Source of the DNA: Ruminococcaceae bacterium UBA7030
GTDB lineage: Bacteria > Bacillota > Clostridia > Oscillospirales > Acutalibacteraceae
Direction: 5' to 3'
DNA length: 28,212 nt
NCBI GenBank assembly: GCA_002494125.1
Contig: DLBD01000110.1
Location: 1 to 28,212, forward strand
The first letter of the stretch is position 1. Every line of letters starts with the position of its first letter. Below are positions 7,913 through 14,108 of this stretch, piece by piece. The notes under the pieces were generated by a model that ran no database searches, was not told where the DNA came from, and was given only the letters and a program-made list of their open reading frames with translations. A program made the translations under genes and the position numbers.

Positions 7913-8424
7913 ACATTTCTCCTTTTTGTCGCTCGGTATATGGCACAAACGATAATCACGGCAAACACAGTATACATAAGTACTGTCTTAACGCTGGTTG
8001 TCACGCTTGAAAAGGAAGCAAGCGCCTTTGAAAGCTCTGATGCTTTCAGTATAATAAGGGTGCATATATTTTCCGTATAATCAGTTAAAGCAAGAATAAT
8101 CGGTAAAAGGCAAAGCGGAAGTACTCGTTTTGTAAGCCTTGCAATAATAAAGAAAAAGAATACCGCATATACGAACGGATATAAAAAATCAAGCGGCAGC
8201 TGAAAGCCGAGATAAACCTCCCTTCCCCTTTCTGACAGAAGGGAAAGAAATTTCTTCGCCTCTTCAAAGCTGTAGGCAAAGTTCATATCAAAGCATCGTA
8301 TACCGTTTGTATCACTTTCAATAATAGGTATCAGTAAAAAATTCATAATACCGCAGATTAATGCGGTGAATATACCGCTTATCACAATAACTGCCGTACC
8401 TTTTTTGCTTTTTATAAAGCTCAT
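7909..8424 (-). CDS. Uncharacterised four-helix membrane protein, first gene of the hisHF unit
   Basis: A 171-residue protein with about four membrane segments (near residues 10-32, 75-97, 101-120 and 147-165). The first segment is followed by a soluble loop rich in charged residues (GIRCFDMNFAYSFEEAKKFL) and then GREVYLGFQLPLDFLYPFVY. A conserved-looking DYTEN lies near the third helix. The arrangement resembles unnamed bacterial membrane proteins, but I cannot assign a family or function. Its stop codon overlaps the hisH start (ATGA), so it is transcribed and probably translated together with hisHF. A GGTGATGG sequence precedes the ATG and a promoter lies 17 bases upstream. Confidence 0.8.
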   Translation of the reverse strand: MSFIKSKKGTAVIVISGIFTALICGIMNFLLIPIIESDTNGIRCFDMNFAYSFEEAKKFLSLLSERGREVYLGFQLPLDFLYPFVYAVFFFFIIARLTKRVLPLCLLPIILALTDYTENICTLIILKASELSKALASFSSVTTSVKTVLMYTVFAVIIVCAIYRATKRRNV

Positions 8425-8440
8425 ACCATCACCGATGTTA

Positions 8441-8469
8441 ATTATATAATTTTAGTATGATAAAGTCAA
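8441..8469 (-). promoter_or_regulatory. Promoter of the membrane protein-hisH-hisF operon
   Basis: On the - strand TTGACT (8464-8469) and TATAAT (8441-8446) with a 17-bp spacer, immediately upstream of the membrane protein gene. Transcription would start close to the start codon, leaving a very short leader. Confidence 0.75.
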
Positions 8470-8475
8470 TTGTCG

Positions 8476-8504
8476 TTGACAAATCATTTTCATCGTGATA
8501 CAAT
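8476..8504 (+). promoter_or_regulatory. Promoter of tRNA-Ser
   Basis: TTGACA at 8476-8481 and TACAAT at 8499-8504 with a 17-bp spacer, ending 23 bases before the tRNA. It is back to back with the his operon promoter. Confidence 0.8.
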
Positions 8505-8527
8505 ATGCAGGCATTAAGGCAGAATAC

Positions 8528-8616
8528 GGAGACGTATCGAAGTGGTCATAACGGGGCTGACTCGAAATCAGTTAGGGAGCAATCCCCCGCGAGTTCGAAT
8601 CTCGCCGTCTCCGCCA
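8528..8616 (+). tRNA. tRNA-Ser, anticodon CGA
   Basis: Acceptor stem GGAGACG (8528-8534) pairs with CGTCTCC (8606-8612), followed by discriminator G and an encoded CCA (8614-8616). The anticodon arm GCTGA/TCAGT encloses loop CTCGAAA, giving anticodon CGA at 8563-8565, which reads UCG serine codons. A long variable arm (class II) and a T loop TTCGAAT complete a serine tRNA. Confidence 0.95.
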
Positions 8617-8617
8617 A

Positions 8618-8653
8618 AAAGAAGAAGTCACCTGTAGGTGGCTTCTTCTTTTT
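8618..8653 (+). terminator. Intrinsic terminator of tRNA-Ser
   Basis: A long stem AAGAAGAAG[TC/GC]ACC with loop TGTA (AGAAGAAGTCACC pairing with GGTGGCTTCTTCT) begins one or two bases after the tRNA CCA and ends in a T run. Confidence 0.85.
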
Positions 8654-8814
8654 AGTAACATTAAAGCGAGATTCGAACCAGACACTCTATCGGGGCCCCC
8701 GAAAAGTCGTAAGACTTTTTGGGGAAAGGACGAGTCGCGAAGCGAACTACAGCAACATGCAGATTGCATTTTGCTTCGTAAGCGCAGCGAACGAGGACGC
8801 TGTCTCCGCCAAAA

Positions 8815-8848
8815 AGTAAAACCGTCCATCAGGGCGGTTTTTCTTTTT
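8815..8848 (+). terminator. Second terminator-like hairpin, copy B of the tRNA-tail module
   Basis: Stem AAAACCGTCC/GGGCGGTTTT (8818-8827 and 8832-8841) with loop ATCA, followed by TCTTTTT. It stands right after a GTCTCCGCCA sequence identical to the tRNA-Ser 3' end. Confidence 0.75.
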
Positions 8849-8896
8849 AATAACAATAAGGCGAGATTCGAACAGGACAATTTGCCGCAAGACAAA

Positions 8897-9640
8897 TCAA
8901 AAAATAATTGAAATGTCGCCGTGCAAAGCGAGTCTTATTATTCCGACTGCCACAAGGTGTGCGGGGTAATAGATATAGAAAAACCATTTCATTGCCTTCC
9001 ACTTTCCACGTTCTCCGTTATACCGGGAAAGTATCGGAATAGTGAGGAATGTGAACATCTGCAAAGCACCGTAAAGCTTATCGAGGAATATAAAATATAC
9101 AGTAGCATAAACAAATGACCATATGACAATATCTCTTGACTGAAGTTTGAATTTTCCCCTATGTGAATATAGGAAAAGCGGGCACATAACCGCAATGCTT
9201 GACCAATCCGACGGGAATGATATAACACATATTACCGCTATGCTCAGTATCTTCGCCCACCGGGGTATTTTATCCTGTTTACAAATCCATATAAGCACCA
9301 CTGCCCAGGCAAGCGACCACATAACGCTTGTCTGATTGAACACACCTGTTGAAAATGGCAGGAAATCAATTCCAAACGCAAAGTTATATGCAAAATGTGA
9401 TACTACGGAAAAGGCAAAAAGCCTTGCGGCGTATTTGCCGAAGCTGTGTGTATAATGGCACCCCTCTGCAATGAAAAACCACATTATAGGCGCAGTCAGC
9501 CTTCCGACAATATGGAGTAGGAACACATACCAAACAGCCTGAGTTCCCGGAAAAAGCGCCCATGTCAGATGGTCGACAGTCATAGCGATAATCGCAATAA
9601 GTTTTATCTGGTTTGCATTAAGCCTTAGTTTTTTCTTCAT
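8897..9640 (-). CDS. TraX-family membrane protein
   Basis: A 247-residue polytopic membrane protein of the TraX family, named after the F-plasmid protein that acetylates pilin. Family features are visible: the start LNANQIKLIAIIAMTVDHL, then GRLTAPIMWFFIAEGCHYT with the conserved EG, HSFGKYAARLFAF, and the C-terminal FFYIYYPAHLVAVG. About eight hydrophobic segments are present. In Firmicutes chromosomes such proteins usually stand alone with no conjugation genes, as here, so pilin acetylation should not be assumed. A membrane acyltransferase role is an inference. A GGGAG site precedes the ATG. A terminator lies between it and the upstream gene. Confidence 0.85.
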   Translation of the reverse strand: MKKKLRLNANQIKLIAIIAMTVDHLTWALFPGTQAVWYVFLLHIVGRLTAPIMWFFIAEGCHYTHSFGKYAARLFAFSVVSHFAYNFAFGIDFLPFSTGVFNQTSVMWSLAWAVVLIWICKQDKIPRWAKILSIAVICVISFPSDWSSIAVMCPLFLYSHRGKFKLQSRDIVIWSFVYATVYFIFLDKLYGALQMFTFLTIPILSRYNGERGKWKAMKWFFYIYYPAHLVAVGIIRLALHGDISIIF

Positions 9641-9660
9641 TTTTTGACTCCCGAGCGGTG

Positions 9661-9691
9661 ATAAAAAAGTGACCGATTAAATCGGTCACTT
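9661..9691 (-). terminator. Intrinsic terminator after the membrane protein at 9707-10471
   Basis: On the - strand a stem AAGTGACCG/CGGTCACTT around an ATTTAAT loop, followed by TTTTTAT. It lies between that gene and the TraX-family gene. Confidence 0.85.
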
Positions 9692-9706
9692 TGCAGTATT
9701 GGTTAT

Positions 9707-10471
9707 TTATGCCTCAACGGCTTTTTCGGCGTCTTTTCTCTTTTTGCTCATTAAAATAAACACAACATCAAAGAAAGCATAAATTACAATCCATACATAA
9801 TAGCTCTTGCTTACATGCTGCGCTCTTGCTGTCATAATAATAACGGCTGTAATCTTTCTTGCAAAATTAAGGAGAAGCGCTACAATTTGGAAATTGCAGA
9901 TAAATCTTGCGCCTTTGTTTGTTGTCTGACTTGCAAGGAAAAGAAGCACAAGCTGAACAGCCGTGAAGATTGCAAAGGATGCAAAATAGCTTGCATACAT
10001 TTTTCCTGTAAACGCAAGAAGATAGTTTGAAATAACCGATGTAACATCGTTTGCAAACGGCATAAGCACAAGTATTGCTATAATTGAAAGCGGTGAGATG
10101 TAATCGTCAGGATCCTGAAGCTTATAAAGTCTTAAAATAGCAAATGCAAAAATAATCATCGCCATTTTTTCAACTATATAATAAACAACTCCTGCCGCCA
10201 TAGATTCCGAATTAATCAAGCCGAGTATATTAGGCGGCATCATACGAAAGCCAAACGCCGCAATCAATATACCGTAAAACGGCTCCTGCGAATTTACAAG
10301 AAGCATATACACGGCAAAGGTCATAAGCGAAAAAAAGAATGCTTCACCTAAAGCAAGTCCTCTTGAATGTTGAACAAATACGTTTACAAATCTTTCCCCT
10401 ATGTATGAAACGAAAATTATAAATGCTGAAATCAGACAATAGGTATTGCCTGTCGATAGCTTTCCTTTCAA
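9707..10471 (-). CDS. Hypothetical polytopic membrane protein
   Basis: About 254 residues with seven or eight hydrophobic segments, a short positively charged N-terminus (KGKLSTGN) and a charged tail (SKKRKDAEKAVEA). I do not recognise a family; no catalytic or transport motif is evident. Start choice: a GTG at 10480 sits directly on the purine-rich AAGGGGTGA. A TTG at 10471, giving a protein starting (M)KGKLSTGN, lies about seven bases after that sequence, so I prefer the TTG. It has a near-perfect promoter (10494-10522) and its own terminator, so it is probably monocistronic. Confidence 0.7.
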   Translation of the reverse strand: MKGKLSTGNTYCLISAFIIFVSYIGERFVNVFVQHSRGLALGEAFFFSLMTFAVYMLLVNSQEPFYGILIAAFGFRMMPPNILGLINSESMAAGVVYYIVEKMAMIIFAFAILRLYKLQDPDDYISPLSIIAILVLMPFANDVTSVISNYLLAFTGKMYASYFASFAIFTAVQLVLLFLASQTTNKGARFICNFQIVALLLNFARKITAVIIMTARAQHVSKSYYVWIVIYAFFDVVFILMSKKRKDAEKAVEA

Positions 10472-10493
10472 TATAATCACCCCTTAATAAAAT

Positions 10494-10522
10494 ATTATAT
10501 ATCAATAAAAAAATAATGTCAA
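10494..10522 (-). promoter_or_regulatory. Promoter of the membrane protein at 9707-10471
   Basis: On the - strand TTGACA (10517-10522) and TATAAT (10494-10499) are exactly 17 bp apart, both perfect consensus. Confidence 0.8.
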
Positions 10523-10605
10523 TTTTTTCATGAAAAACACACAACATTCTTTTATTTTATTATATAATATGCTAATACATAATTATAAATTTGGGGAGGT
10601 AAAAA

Positions 10606-10812
10606 ATGAATATAGAGCTTGGTATGTACAGACATTACAAGGGTAATGTCTATGAGGTTATTGCACTTGCAAAGCATAGCGAAACGCTTGAAGACATGGT
10701 GATTTACAGGGATGTAAACGCCTGCGAAAAGGTTTGGGCAAGGCCTGCAAATATGTGGAATGATGAAATAGTCATCGACGGCAAAGCCGTTAAAAGATTT
10801 GAAAAAATATGA
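10606..10812 (+). CDS. DUF1653 family protein
   Basis: A 68-residue cytosolic protein. The conserved DUF1653 pattern is visible: GMYRHYKGNVYEVIALAKHS, then a central VIYRDVN, VWARPANMW and a final GKAVKRFEKI. The family is a small all-beta domain of unknown function, found alone or fused to other domains. A strong GGGGAGGT ribosome binding site precedes the ATG. A TATAAT lies at 10563-10568 but no clear -35 box. A bidirectional terminator follows, so it is probably a single-gene unit. Confidence 0.88.
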   Translation: MNIELGMYRHYKGNVYEVIALAKHSETLEDMVIYRDVNACEKVWARPANMWNDEIVIDGKAVKRFEKI

Positions 10813-10814
10813 AA

Positions 10815-10854
10815 AAGACCGTTAAGATATCAATATCTTAACGGCTTTATTTTT
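10815..10854. terminator. Bidirectional intrinsic terminator between the DUF1653 gene and the rpiB-like gene
   Basis: A near-perfect palindrome CCGTTAAGATAT/ATATCTTAACGG (10819-10830 and 10833-10844) with A-rich sequence before and T-rich sequence after it, serving both converging genes. Confidence 0.85.
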
Positions 10855-11332
10855 AATATATTTCGTCTTCAAGCTTCGAAATCTTTTCCTTTGCTTTTTC
10901 AAGCCACTCTTTTCGCCAAGGCTCAACGCCTTCGGTAAAGCTCGACGAAAGAAACGCCTCAACCATCTGAATACCGAGAGTCGGTGCAATCATCCAGCCG
11001 CCCATACAAAGAATATTAGAATCGTTAATTACCCTGCACATTTTTGCAGAATATACATTTTCAACACAGGCAGCTTTTATCCCCTTGAACTTGTTTGCAA
11101 CCTGCGACATGCCCATTCCGGTCCCGCAAATAAGTATACCGAAATCGGCAGCTTTGTTTTGTATATCCTTTGCCGTCATAGGCGCAACCTCAAAAAACGG
11201 TACAGCCTCTTCCTCATTTTCAGGACCGTGGGAAATGTATTCAATCCCCTTTTCGTCAAGGTACTGCTCGATGCTTTTTCTCAGCGGATATCCCGACTTG
11301 TCAGACCCGATTGAGATTTTTATTTTTTCCAT
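10853..11332 (-). CDS. RpiB/LacA/LacB-family sugar-phosphate isomerase, atypical active site
   Basis: A 159-residue protein of the RpiB/LacAB fold, whose members isomerise aldose and ketose phosphates. The anion-hole motif with the catalytic Cys is present (ICGTGMGMSQVANK, Cys69), as is the INDSNILCMGGWMIAP segment. Two usual active-site residues are changed: the SDHAG histidine is Lys12 (GSDKSGYPL), and the histidine of the RxHN motif is Ile102 (CRVINDSN). The C-terminal arginine-rich element is also different. It is therefore unlikely to be a plain ribose-5-phosphate isomerase B; the substrate is unknown. It is the last gene of the agr-like kinase/regulator operon, two bases after the kinase stop, with a GAGGAA site inside the kinase end. 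Confidence 0.82.
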   Translation of the reverse strand: MEKIKISIGSDKSGYPLRKSIEQYLDEKGIEYISHGPENEEEAVPFFEVAPMTAKDIQNKAADFGILICGTGMGMSQVANKFKGIKAACVENVYSAKMCRVINDSNILCMGGWMIAPTLGIQMVEAFLSSSFTEGVEPWRKEWLEKAKEKISKLEDEIY

Positions 11333-11334
11333 TT

Positions 11335-12633
11335 TTATTCCTCATTCATATTAAATACAATATTGTATGTAAACATCTTATTGTCATCGTCATATTCCCA
11401 GTCGTTAACTCCATCATATTTTCTGACAATTTTTTCAATGCTTTTTGTTCCGTAGCCGTGCAGTTCGGAATTCTCTTTAGTTGAAAGCAGTTTGTGGTTG
11501 ACTTCCTTAGGTGCGACGCTGCAAGTGTTTTTTACAGTCAGTACAACAAAATATCTTTCCCTCTTTGTTAAAAAGCTAACAGACGGATTAGCGGATTTTG
11601 CAGCCGCTTCCAAGGCATTGTCCATAAGATTTCCTATAAGCGAAACCAAATCACTGTCATCTATAAAATCAAGATTCGACGACCTTATATCAATATGAAA
11701 TTCAATATTGCTTTTGCTGCAAAGCATTGAATATTTGTTAAGTATTAAATCAAGCATTTTATTATTACTTTTTCCGATGGAGTCGTAATTGTCAAAATCG
11801 TTGTTAATACTTGAAAGGTACTCTCTTATCTGCTGCGTTGTATCCATAGATCCTATGGCGGAAAGGTGGTGCTTTATGTCGTGAATAAGCACTCTTTGTT
11901 CGTCATTTTTCTTTTCAAGAAGGGAGTAAAATGTTTTGTTCATCTCGTTCTTTTCGTTTTGAGATTTAAGAGATACAAGCTCGTTTTCATGCTTTTGGAG
12001 AAACTGATTATAAACGAATATAAAACAGCACAGCGCAAGAGAAGCGATACTGATACCTGAAAACAAAATACTAAAACCCTTCGAAATATCGTAAACCGTA
12101 TCCATATAAAAAAGCAATAAAAGCGTTACGGTTACCATTATCGGATATAAAAACAAAAGAAAGGTTCTTTTCATATCCGTTACAGCATTGTTTTTCTTGT
12201 ATGAATAAAGCACTGATATCAGCTTGCATATTATCAGATACAGCACCTTGCAGATTATGCCGAGTATTATAAGCGCAGAAGTGCTGTCCCTGTAAGCGTC
12301 AATCGGTATATGCATAATAGATGACGCCGACGACTCGACAAGAATTTCGGTTATGAGCATTATCGCAATAAGAATAGATGAATGAAAAACTGCGCTCTTC
12401 CAGCTAATATTAAAAGAGACTTTACTGAAAATCAGTGTGGAAAACAAAAGATAAACTGTATTAAAAATAATATTATTATTTCCAAAAAGATTAACAGCAA
12501 AAGCGGCAACATATAGCAAAACTGCTATAAGTAATGACACGCCTCGTTTTAGCTTCAGCTCATAATTATCGGAAAAATACATATAGGCAATTATAGCCTC
12601 AAAAAGATATACAAGTAAATAGAACCACTGCAT
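11335..12633 (-). CDS. agrC: AgrC-like sensor histidine kinase (GHKL type)
   Basis: Membrane sensor kinase expected to detect the autoinducer made from the adjacent AgrD. The 432-residue protein has about six membrane segments in residues 1-210 and a coiled linker (about 211-245). The phosphoacceptor is His251 in LIHDIKHHLSAI. The ATPase domain has the N box NLMDNALEAA (about 335-344) and the G box HGYGTKSI. This layout fits the AgrC/HPK10 class. The start is the ATG at 12633, one base after the response regulator stop; GTG at 12642 and TTG at 12645 are alternatives. The upstream GGTGATTG could serve as ribosome binding site. An rpiB-like gene follows directly. Confidence 0.88.
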   Translation of the reverse strand: MQWFYLLVYLFEAIIAYMYFSDNYELKLKRGVSLLIAVLLYVAAFAVNLFGNNNIIFNTVYLLFSTLIFSKVSFNISWKSAVFHSSILIAIMLITEILVESSASSIMHIPIDAYRDSTSALIILGIICKVLYLIICKLISVLYSYKKNNAVTDMKRTFLLFLYPIMVTVTLLLLFYMDTVYDISKGFSILFSGISIASLALCCFIFVYNQFLQKHENELVSLKSQNEKNEMNKTFYSLLEKKNDEQRVLIHDIKHHLSAIGSMDTTQQIREYLSSINNDFDNYDSIGKSNNKMLDLILNKYSMLCSKSNIEFHIDIRSSNLDFIDDSDLVSLIGNLMDNALEAAAKSANPSVSFLTKRERYFVVLTVKNTCSVAPKEVNHKLLSTKENSELHGYGTKSIEKIVRKYDGVNDWEYDDDNKMFTYNIVFNMNEE

Positions 12634-12634
12634 T

Positions 12635-13333
12635 TCAATCACCAATAAGCATCATAAATTTTCTTTTGAATTCGGAGCGTCTGGAATGTGCAATAGGCAC
12701 GTAATACTTGTTATACATTCTTAGTCCGGTGCTTTGAAAATATGTAATATAATTTGTATTAACAATAAAGGAATTGTGCGGTGACGCAAAATATGATTTG
12801 TTGAGCTTATTCTTCCAGAATTTAAGATTTTCGGTTGAATAGTATTCTCCGTTTACGGTAACCACCTTTGTTTTTCTCCCGAGAATCTCAAGGAATATTA
12901 TTTCATTAATTCTTATTTTGACTTTTCCTTCTCGTCCGTCATTTACAAAAATAGTTATTTCGCTTTTATCCACCTTGCTGATAGCCTTATCAAGTCCCTT
13001 ATAAAACCTTTGAGAATCAATTGGCTTGTCAAAAAATCTTGTAGTGCCGAGGTCAAGTGCTTCATCAAGATAATGCTCATACGCAGTTATAAATATGAGT
13101 ACTATTTCGGGGTTTCTGTGCTGTAGCTCTTTTGCAATTTTAATGCCGTTTTCCTTGTCCATTTCAATATCAAGAAAAGCAATATCAAAAATTGCGGAGC
13201 TTTTGAGAATATCCTCGCTTCTGTAATAGCAATAAATATCAGCCGAAAGCCCGTGCTCCGAAAAGTATTGATTTATATGACGCTTAACGTCGTTAACATA
13301 TTCCGCTTCGTCGTCGCAAATTACAATTTTCAT
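12635..13333 (-). CDS. agrA: AgrA-like LytTR response regulator
   Basis: A 232-residue response regulator. The receiver domain (1-120) has the acidic pair in ICDDEAE, phosphoacceptor Asp55 in AFLDIEMD, and the conserved lysine Lys103 in FFDKPID. A LytTR DNA-binding domain follows (about 130-230), with EIIFLEILGRKTKVVT and SPHNSFIVNTNYI as its hallmark segments. It is the natural partner of the AgrC-like kinase encoded just downstream, and on family grounds it should bind direct-repeat sites near the agrDB promoter. It overlaps no upstream gene. A possible promoter at 13385-13413 lies inside the preceding terminator region. Confidence 0.92.
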   Translation of the reverse strand: MKIVICDDEAEYVNDVKRHINQYFSEHGLSADIYCYYRSEDILKSSAIFDIAFLDIEMDKENGIKIAKELQHRNPEIVLIFITAYEHYLDEALDLGTTRFFDKPIDSQRFYKGLDKAISKVDKSEITIFVNDGREGKVKIRINEIIFLEILGRKTKVVTVNGEYYSTENLKFWKNKLNKSYFASPHNSFIVNTNYITYFQSTGLRMYNKYYVPIAHSRRSEFKRKFMMLIGD

Positions 13334-13353
13334 TCGTTCTTTTCACCAAACCT

Positions 13354-13394
13354 AAAAAATGCCGTAAACTGTTTTATAAATAAAAGTTTACAGC
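13354..13394 (-). terminator. Intrinsic terminator after the XRE regulator gene
   Basis: On the - strand GCTGTAAACT (13394-13385) pairs with AGTTTACGGC (13370-13361), with one G-T pair and a 14-base loop, followed by ATTTTTT. It lies between the XRE gene and agrA. Confidence 0.65.
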
Positions 13395-13413
13395 ATAATA
13401 AAATTATTGTCAA
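13385..13413 (-). promoter_or_regulatory. Possible promoter of the agrA-agrC-rpiB-like operon
   Basis: On the - strand TTGACA (13408-13413), a 17-bp spacer and TAAACT (13385-13390). The -10 box is part of the 5' arm of the XRE terminator, so a transcript starting here would lack that arm and escape the terminator. Confidence 0.45.
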
Positions 13414-13417
13414 ATAT

Positions 13418-13732
13418 TTATTTAGTTGTGAAAATTTCTACAATATCGGATATTATTCTTTGATTTTCAGGCGAACAAAGTTGTATTTTATCCGTAAGGT
13501 TTTTTCCGGGTTCCTTTTTTATGCTTCCGAGTAAAAAATAATCCGGAGTTACGTCAAGCGCGTCGCAAAGCTTTGAAAGCATTTCAAGATTAACGTGTCT
13601 TGTTCCGGTTTCAAGATTTGAAATGTACTTATTTGAAACTCCGACCAACTCGGCAAGCTGGCGCTGTTTAAGCTTCAGCTCTCTTCTTCTTTGCGCAATG
13701 CGAAAGCCGATTCGCTCATAATCTATATTCAT
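13418..13732 (-). CDS. XRE-family helix-turn-helix transcriptional regulator
   Basis: A 104-residue DNA-binding protein with one Cro/C1-type HTH domain at about residues 8-65. The HTH segment is LKQRQLAELVGVSNKYISNL, followed by ETGTRHVNLEMLSKLCDALD and DVTPDYFLLG. No sensor or dimerisation domain beyond a short tail is evident. The start is the ATG at 13732, with GGTGATG upstream. It lies between agrA and the divergent agrD and shares their intergenic region. I infer it regulates the agr locus, and the palindromes at 13787-13834 are candidate binding sites. Confidence 0.9.
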   Translation of the reverse strand: MNIDYERIGFRIAQRRRELKLKQRQLAELVGVSNKYISNLETGTRHVNLEMLSKLCDALDVTPDYFLLGSIKKEPGKNLTDKIQLCSPENQRIISDIVEIFTTK

Positions 13733-13786
13733 TAGTTCATCACCATTTTGATTGTAGCATTTAGCATAATCAAAATAAACAAACAC

Positions 13787-13834
13787 ATCTGCATATATTT
13801 CTACATATAAGCAGATTATTCCGTAAAATTTTAC
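13787..13834. promoter_or_regulatory. Candidate operator palindromes between the XRE gene and agrD
   Basis: ATCTGCATATAT (13787-13798) and ATATAAGCAGAT (13805-13816) form a hyphenated inverted repeat with one mismatch and a 6-base spacer. Seven bases further, GTAAAATTTTAC (13823-13834) is a perfect 12-bp palindrome. A third GCAGAT lies at 13851-13856. They are symmetrical, as expected for dimeric regulators, but there is no T run to suggest a terminator. Which protein binds is unknown. Confidence 0.5.
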
Positions 13835-13901
13835 ATGTTTTTTATTTTTTGCAGATTTTTTAACTTTTTTGTATGAAAAAAGTACAATTCTGTCAAAGCT
13901 G

Positions 13902-13930
13902 TTGAAAGCGCATTTTTTCGGGTTTAGTAT
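13902..13930 (+). promoter_or_regulatory. Probable promoter of agrDB
   Basis: TTGAAA (13902-13907), a 17-bp spacer and TAGTAT (13925-13930), about 35 bases before agrD. Just upstream, CTGT occurs twice at a 9-base interval (13890s-13903), which might be part of a LytTR site; this is weak. Confidence 0.5.
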
Positions 13931-13964
13931 TGAGATATAAAATAAAAAGAAGGAGGAAAGCGAT

Positions 13965-14108
13965 ATGAAATCAAAGAGCTCAATGCTTAAAAAGGCTGTT
14001 GAATTTTCATTAAAGGGTAACTCAAACAGTACAACCTGTATTACCATTTATCAGCCAAAAGCACCTGCGGCGTTAAAGAAATTCAGCAAGGTTGAAAATG
14101 ATAAGTAA
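13965..14108 (+). CDS. agrD: AgrD-like cyclic thiolactone autoinducer peptide precursor
   Basis: A 47-residue precursor with the three-part AgrD layout. The amphipathic leader is MKSKSSMLKKAVEFSLKG. The signal core is NSNSTTCITIY, and the acidic/basic recognition tail starts QPKAPAALKKF. Family rules predict a five-residue ring closed between the Cys and the carboxyl of Tyr29 (CITIY), with a short N-terminal tail of uncertain length. The QPKxPxxLKKF segment is the part AgrB recognises in clostridial relatives. A strong AGGAGG site precedes the ATG. The gene overlaps agrB by 11 bases, so the two are coupled. The order D before B differs from staphylococcal agrBDCA. It is short enough to be missed by many annotation pipelines. 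Confidence 0.9.
   Translation: MKSKSSMLKKAVEFSLKGNSNSTTCITIYQPKAPAALKKFSKVENDK

Larger units (their letters stand above)
8607..8873 (+). repeat. Duplicated tRNA-tail/terminator module downstream of tRNA-Ser
   Basis: Two imperfect copies of one module. Copy A covers 8607-8678 and copy B 8801-8873. Each begins GTCTCCGCCAAAAAG, the tRNA acceptor end plus A run. Each then has an intrinsic terminator hairpin of unrelated stem sequence and a linker like AATAACAATAA, and ends GCGAGATTCGAAC, the reverse complement of the tRNA T arm. Between the copies lie a 12-bp hairpin (8697-8708 and 8713-8724, loop GTAA) and GCGAAGCG/GCTTCG-type short repeats. No protein gene is credible in 8654-8896. Frames open through it only translate the tRNA complement. 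Confidence 0.7.

Noticed and set aside
8505..8895. Open reading frames on both strands through the tRNA-Ser and its downstream repeats
   Set aside because: They translate the tRNA gene and its inverted T-arm copies, lack ribosome binding sites and have no protein-like composition.
8897..9640. Conjugative element suggested by the TraX-family gene
   Set aside because: No relaxase, coupling protein, type IV secretion gene or recombinase is nearby; chromosomal TraX-like genes are common.
10853..11332. Calling the isomerase rpiB with a firm ribose-5-phosphate isomerase function
   Set aside because: Two active-site histidines are replaced, so only the family level is supported.
13738..14047. N-terminal extension of the XRE regulator to 209 residues
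   Set aside because: The added part is low-complexity translation of the intergenic region and the opposite strand of agrD; the ATG at 13732 has a ribosome binding site and starts just before the HTH domain.
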